DNA of 64,000 bases from VBDM01 sp035651815. GTDB lineage: Bacteria > Pseudomonadota > Gammaproteobacteria > Burkholderiales > SG8-39. The position numbers and the translations under genes are program-made. Within the stretch, counting starts at the first letter, position 1, and every line of letters starts with the position of its first letter. The notes beneath the pieces are model-generated. The model did no database searches. It worked only from the letters and a program-made list of their open reading frames with translations, and was not told the DNA's origin. The DNA is taken from NCBI GenBank assembly GCA_035651815.1, contig DASRFB010000105.1:14272-78271 (forward strand). The letters run 5' to 3'. Positions 61,270 through 64,000 of this stretch are shown piece by piece.

Positions 61270-64000
61270 TCAGGCGGCGCTCGCGGGCTCCAGGTCCGCG
61301 GGCTTGCGCGTCGCGAGGAACTCGGCGAGCGCGCGCGCGGTGTGCGACGCGCGCTTGCGGTCGACCATGCGGCCAGCGGCGAGCCGCGCCGGCGGTCCCT
61401 GCTCGACGACGCGGCCGCCCGCGTCGCCGCCCTCGGGACCGAGGTCGACGATCCAGTCCGCGTCCGCGATCACGTCGAGGTTGTGCTCGATGACCACCAC
61501 GGTGTTTCCGGCGTCGACCAGGCGGTGCAGCACGCGGATCAGCTTCTCGACGTCGGCCATGTGCAGGCCGACCGTCGGCTCGTCGAGAACGTATAGAGTC
61601 GAAGACCCGATTTGCCTCCCCCTTCCAGGGGGAGGGCCGGGGAGGGGGTGCGCCTTCGCGAGCTCGGCCACCAATTTGATCCGCTGCGCCTCGCCGCCCG
61701 AGAGCGTCGGGCTCTGCTGGCCGAGCGTGAGGTAGCCGAGGCCGACGTCCTGCAGCAGCCGCAGCGCGCGGTGCGTCGAGACGTGCGCGGCGAAGAAGTC
61801 GACCGCCTCGTCGACGCTCATCGCGAGCACCTCGCCGATCGTCTTGCCACGCCAGCGGACCGCCAGGGTCTCGGCGTTGAAGCGCGCGCCGCCGCAGGTC
61901 TCGCAGGTGACCTTGACGTCGGGCAGGAAGCTCATCTCGATCGTCTTCACGCCCTGGCCCTCGCAGCTCTCGCAGCGGCCGCCCGCCGTGTTGAACGAGA
62001 AGCGCGACGCGCTCCAGCCGCGCATGCGCGCCTCGGCCGTCTCGGCGAAGATCCTGCGGATCGAGTCCCAGAAGCCGATGTAGGTCGCGGGGCACGAGCG
62101 CGGCGTCTTGCCGATCGGCGTCTGGTCGACCTCGAGCACGCGCTCGACGCCCTCCCAGCCGCGGATCTCGCGGCAGCCCGCGGGCGCGGCGTCGCGCTTC
62201 CTGCGCTTCGCGCCGAGGAGCGCGGCGAGGTTGGCGTACAGGATGTCGCGCGCGAGCGTCGACTTGCCCGAGCCCGAGACGCCCGTGACCGCGACGAGGC
62301 GCGCGAGCGGCACGCGCACGTCGATGTCCTTGAGGTTGTGCAGCGTCGCGCCCAGGATCTCGAGCGCGGGCGCGTCGCGGCCGGTCGCGCGCGGCGGGTG
62401 CAGCGGGTGCTCGAGCGGGTGCGCGAGGCAGCGCCCGGTCGCCGAGGCGGGATTGCGGATCAGGTCGCGCGCCGTGCCCTGCGCGGTGACGCGGCCGCCG
62501 TGCTTGCCGGCCCCGGGGCCGAGGTCGATGACGTGGCCCGCGCGCCGGATCGTGTCCTCGTCGTGCTCGACCACGACCAGCGTGTTGCCCTTCGCCTGCA
62601 ATTTCTCGAGCGTGTCGAGGAGCACGCGGTTGTCGCGCGCGTGCAGGCCGATCGTCGGCTCGTCGAGGATGTAGCAGACGCCGCGCAGGTTCGAGCCTAG
62701 TTGTGCGGCGAGGCGAATTCGTTGAGCCTCGCCGCCGGACAGCGTCGGCGCCGAGCGGTCGAGCGAGAGGTACGAGAGCCCGACCTCGCCGAGGAAGGCG
62801 AGCCGCGAGCGGAGCTCGGCGATCACGTCGCGCGCGATCTCGGCGTCGCGGCCGGCTAAGCGCAGCTCGCCGATCGCCGCCGCGAGCCCCGACACCGGCA
62901 GCGCCGTCAGCTCGGAGATGGAGCGGCCGTTCCAGCGCACCGCGAGCGCCTCGGGGTTGAGGCGCCTGCCCGCGCAGCTCGGGCAGGGCTCGTCGACCTC
63001 GAGCCACTCGAGCCACGAGTCGAGGACGTTGTCCTCGGCGCCGGTCTTCGCGCGCTCGGCGTCGAAGTCGACGTCCTTCATCTGCAGCCCGGTGCCGAAG
63101 CAGCTCGCGCACCAGCCGTGCGGCGAGTTGAACGAGAACAGGCGCGGGTCGAGCTCGGGGAAGCTGCGCCCGCACGACGCGCACGCGCGCAGCGTCGAGA
63201 ACACCGCGGCGCGCCCGGCGTCGCCCGAGGGCGCGACGTGGACCAGGCCCTTGCCCGCGTCGAGCGCGGCGGCGATCGCGGCGCGCAGCGCGCGCTCGTT
63301 CGCCGGCTTCACCTCGACGTCGCCGACGGGCAGCTCGATCGTGTGCTCGCGGAAGCGCGCGATCCGCGGCCACCGATCGGTCGGCAGCATCTTGCCGTCG
63401 ACGCGCAGGTGGCGGTGGCCCTTGCCGCGCGCCCACTTGGCGAGGTCGGTGTAGTAGCCCTTGCGGTTGACGACGAGCGGCGCGAGCACCGAGATCGCCT
63501 GGCCGCGGTAGTCGCGCAGCACGCGCGCCGCGATGGCGTCCTCGCTCTGCGGCTCGATCGGCACGTCGCAGTCGGGGCAGTACTGCGTGCCGAGCTTGAC
63601 GTAGAGGAGCCGCAGGAAGTGGTAGATCTCGGTCAGCGTCGCGACCGTGCTCTTCCTGCCGCCGCGGCTGGTGCGCTGCTCGATCGCCACCGTGGGCGGA
63701 ATGCCGAAGATCGCGTCGACGTCGGGGCGCGCCGAGGGCTGCACGAACTGGCGCGCGTACGCGTTCAGCGATTCCAGGTAGCGCCGCTGCCCTTCGGAGA
63801 ACAGGATGTCGAAGGCGAGCGTCGACTTGCCCGAGCCCGAGACGCCGGTGATGACGGTGAACTTGTCGCGCGGGATCTGGAGGTCGTCGATCCTCAGGTT
63901 GTGCTCGCGCGCGTTGTGGATCGTGATCGCATTCGCGGGTCTGTGCTCGAGCCGTTCGCCCTGAGCTCCTGAGCTTGTCGAAGGGCGAAGGGCGAGCGCC
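61270..64000 (-). CDS. UvrA-family excinuclease ATPase unit, C-terminal part (cut by window edge)
   Basis: The frame is open from the edge at 64000 to the stop at 61270 (about 910 residues). It shows a full UvrA unit: Walker A VITGVSGSGKST, zinc Cys in QYCPDCDVP and CASCGRSF, signature LSGGEAQRIRLAAQLG, second Walker A GVSGSGKSTLARD, zinc finger CESCEGQG to CETCGG, and second signature LSGGEAQRIKLVAEL. It lacks a start: no ATG, GTG or TTG lies before Walker A in the visible part. GRKSTVATLTEIYHFLRLLY matches the second half of long tandem UvrA proteins I know in Burkholderiales. Two repeat-derived peptides interrupt it (near 61611 and 63950). Confidence 0.85.
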   Translation of the reverse strand, partial: ALALRPSTSSGAQGERLEHRPANAITIHNAREHNLRIDDLQIPRDKFTVITGVSGSGKSTLAFDILFSEGQRRYLESLNAYARQFVQPSARPDVDAIFGIPPTVAIEQRTSRGGRKSTVATLTEIYHFLRLLYVKLGTQYCPDCDVPIEPQSEDAIAARVLRDYRGQAISVLAPLVVNRKGYYTDLAKWARGKGHRHLRVDGKMLPTDRWPRIARFREHTIELPVGDVEVKPANERALRAAIAAALDAGKGLVHVAPSGDAGRAAVFSTLRACASCGRSFPELDPRLFSFNSPHGWCASCFGTGLQMKDVDFDAERAKTGAEDNVLDSWLEWLEVDEPCPSCAGRRLNPEALAVRWNGRSISELTALPVSGLAAAIGELRLAGRDAEIARDVIAELRSRLAFLGEVGLSYLSLDRSAPTLSGGEAQRIRLAAQLGSNLRGVCYILDEPTIGLHARDNRVLLDTLEKLQAKGNTLVVVEHDEDTIRRAGHVIDLGPGAGKHGGRVTAQGTARDLIRNPASATGRCLAHPLEHPLHPPRATGRDAPALEILGATLHNLKDIDVRVPLARLVAVTGVSGSGKSTLARDILYANLAALLGAKRRKRDAAPAGCREIRGWEGVERVLEVDQTPIGKTPRSCPATYIGFWDSIRRIFAETAEARMRGWSASRFSFNTAGGRCESCEGQGVKTIEMSFLPDVKVTCETCGGARFNAETLAVRWRGKTIGEVLAMSVDEAVDFFAAHVSTHRALRLLQDVGLGYLTLGQQSPTLSGGEAQRIKLVAELAKAHPLPGPPPGRGRQIGSSTLYVLDEPTVGLHMADVEKLIRVLHRLVDAGNTVVVIEHNLDVIADADWIVDLGPEGGDAGGRVVEQGPPARLAAGRMVDRKRASHTARALAEFLATRKPADLEPASAA
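61615..61635. repeat. Palindromic GC-rich repeat inside uvrA
   Basis: CCTCCCCC, loop TTCCA, then GGGGGAGG. With its flank to 61650 it resembles a repeat seen intergenically in many GC-rich Proteobacteria. In uvrA it codes HPLPGPPPGRGR, which replaces the short loop between the signature motif and Walker B. Confidence 0.7.
63952..63998. repeat. Dispersed-type repeat (TTCGACAAGCTCAGG class) in frame in uvrA
   Basis: Reading CCGTTCGCCCTGAG, a CTCCTGAG partial duplicate, CTTGTCGAAGGGCGAAGGGCGAG on the plus strand. I know this motif class as a repeat common between genes in betaproteobacterial genomes (not checked here). In uvrA it codes RPSTSSGAQGERL, a linker directly before the UvrA fold. Confidence 0.65.

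Overview
The window is very GC-rich (roughly 70% by eye), densely coded chromosomal DNA with no gene-free gap over 300 bases. Gene content and protein style point to a betaproteobacterium of the Burkholderiales kind, probably a free-living environmental species. The pointers are a Bug/TctC-type solute-binding protein, a pst-phoU-phoB-ppx-ppk-phoR cluster, PdxH, HtpX, an RhlE helicase and a UvrA module of the tandem type. I see no rRNA, tRNA, CRISPR array, transposase or prophage. This is core and soft-core chromosome rather than an island.

Layout. 1-3.3 kb: a MocA-family oxidoreductase and GlcG-like operon, two divergent methionine sulfoxide reductases (one exported, one cytoplasmic) and sixA. 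3.4-14.1 kb: a phosphate block with pstSCAB-phoU-phoB, convergent ppx, then ppk1, dgkA and phoR. 14.1-29.1 kb: a mixed stretch with a nucleotide-antiporter-like carrier, a small secreted protein built of VAGEKxDSG repeats, pdxH, an MFS carrier, a Tat-type aldo/keto reductase, otsB, a ROK kinase, a RidA homologue with a very basic tail, an LVIVD-repeat protein, an EamA transporter, a quinone-reductase-like protein, a B12-binding radical SAM protein, a TctC-like binding protein, an enoyl-CoA hydratase and NnrU. 29.2-38.4 kb: a duplicated EF-hand-like exported protein, a Tat-exported molybdenum hydroxylase pair (iorAB-like), and divergent from it ubiD, a molybdenum hydroxylase large subunit fused to an M15B peptidase domain, and a flavoprotein. 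38.4-46.4 kb: htpX, a tiny Lys/Ala-rich secreted protein, a DUF2520 protein, the nfeD-slipin pair, a DUF1499 protein and a small CoA/hydroxyacid operon. 46.4-49.5 kb: an envelope-stress module with a lone Lsm-like exported domain, a Spy/CpxP-like protein behind an exact CpxR-type box, and a CpxR/CpxA-like pair. 49.5-64 kb: rhlE (apparently starting at AUU), a GST, queD-queE, two cyclic-di-GMP genes (one about 1,760 residues long), an orphan Leu/Ile/Val-type binding protein, and a UvrA unit that runs off the right edge and carries two repeat-derived peptide insertions.

How they work together. The phosphate block joins uptake (Pst), sensing (PhoU-PhoR-PhoB) and polyphosphate turnover (Ppx/Ppk). 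The 30-37 kb block looks like cofactor-heavy oxidative and decarboxylative metabolism of aromatic or heteroaromatic compounds, substrate unknown. The most unusual observations are the hydroxylase-peptidase fusion, the AUU start of rhlE, the hairpin that covers the ribosome site of the radical SAM gene, the VAGEK-repeat protein, and the repeats captured inside uvrA. I found no clearly new multi-gene system such as a defence island.
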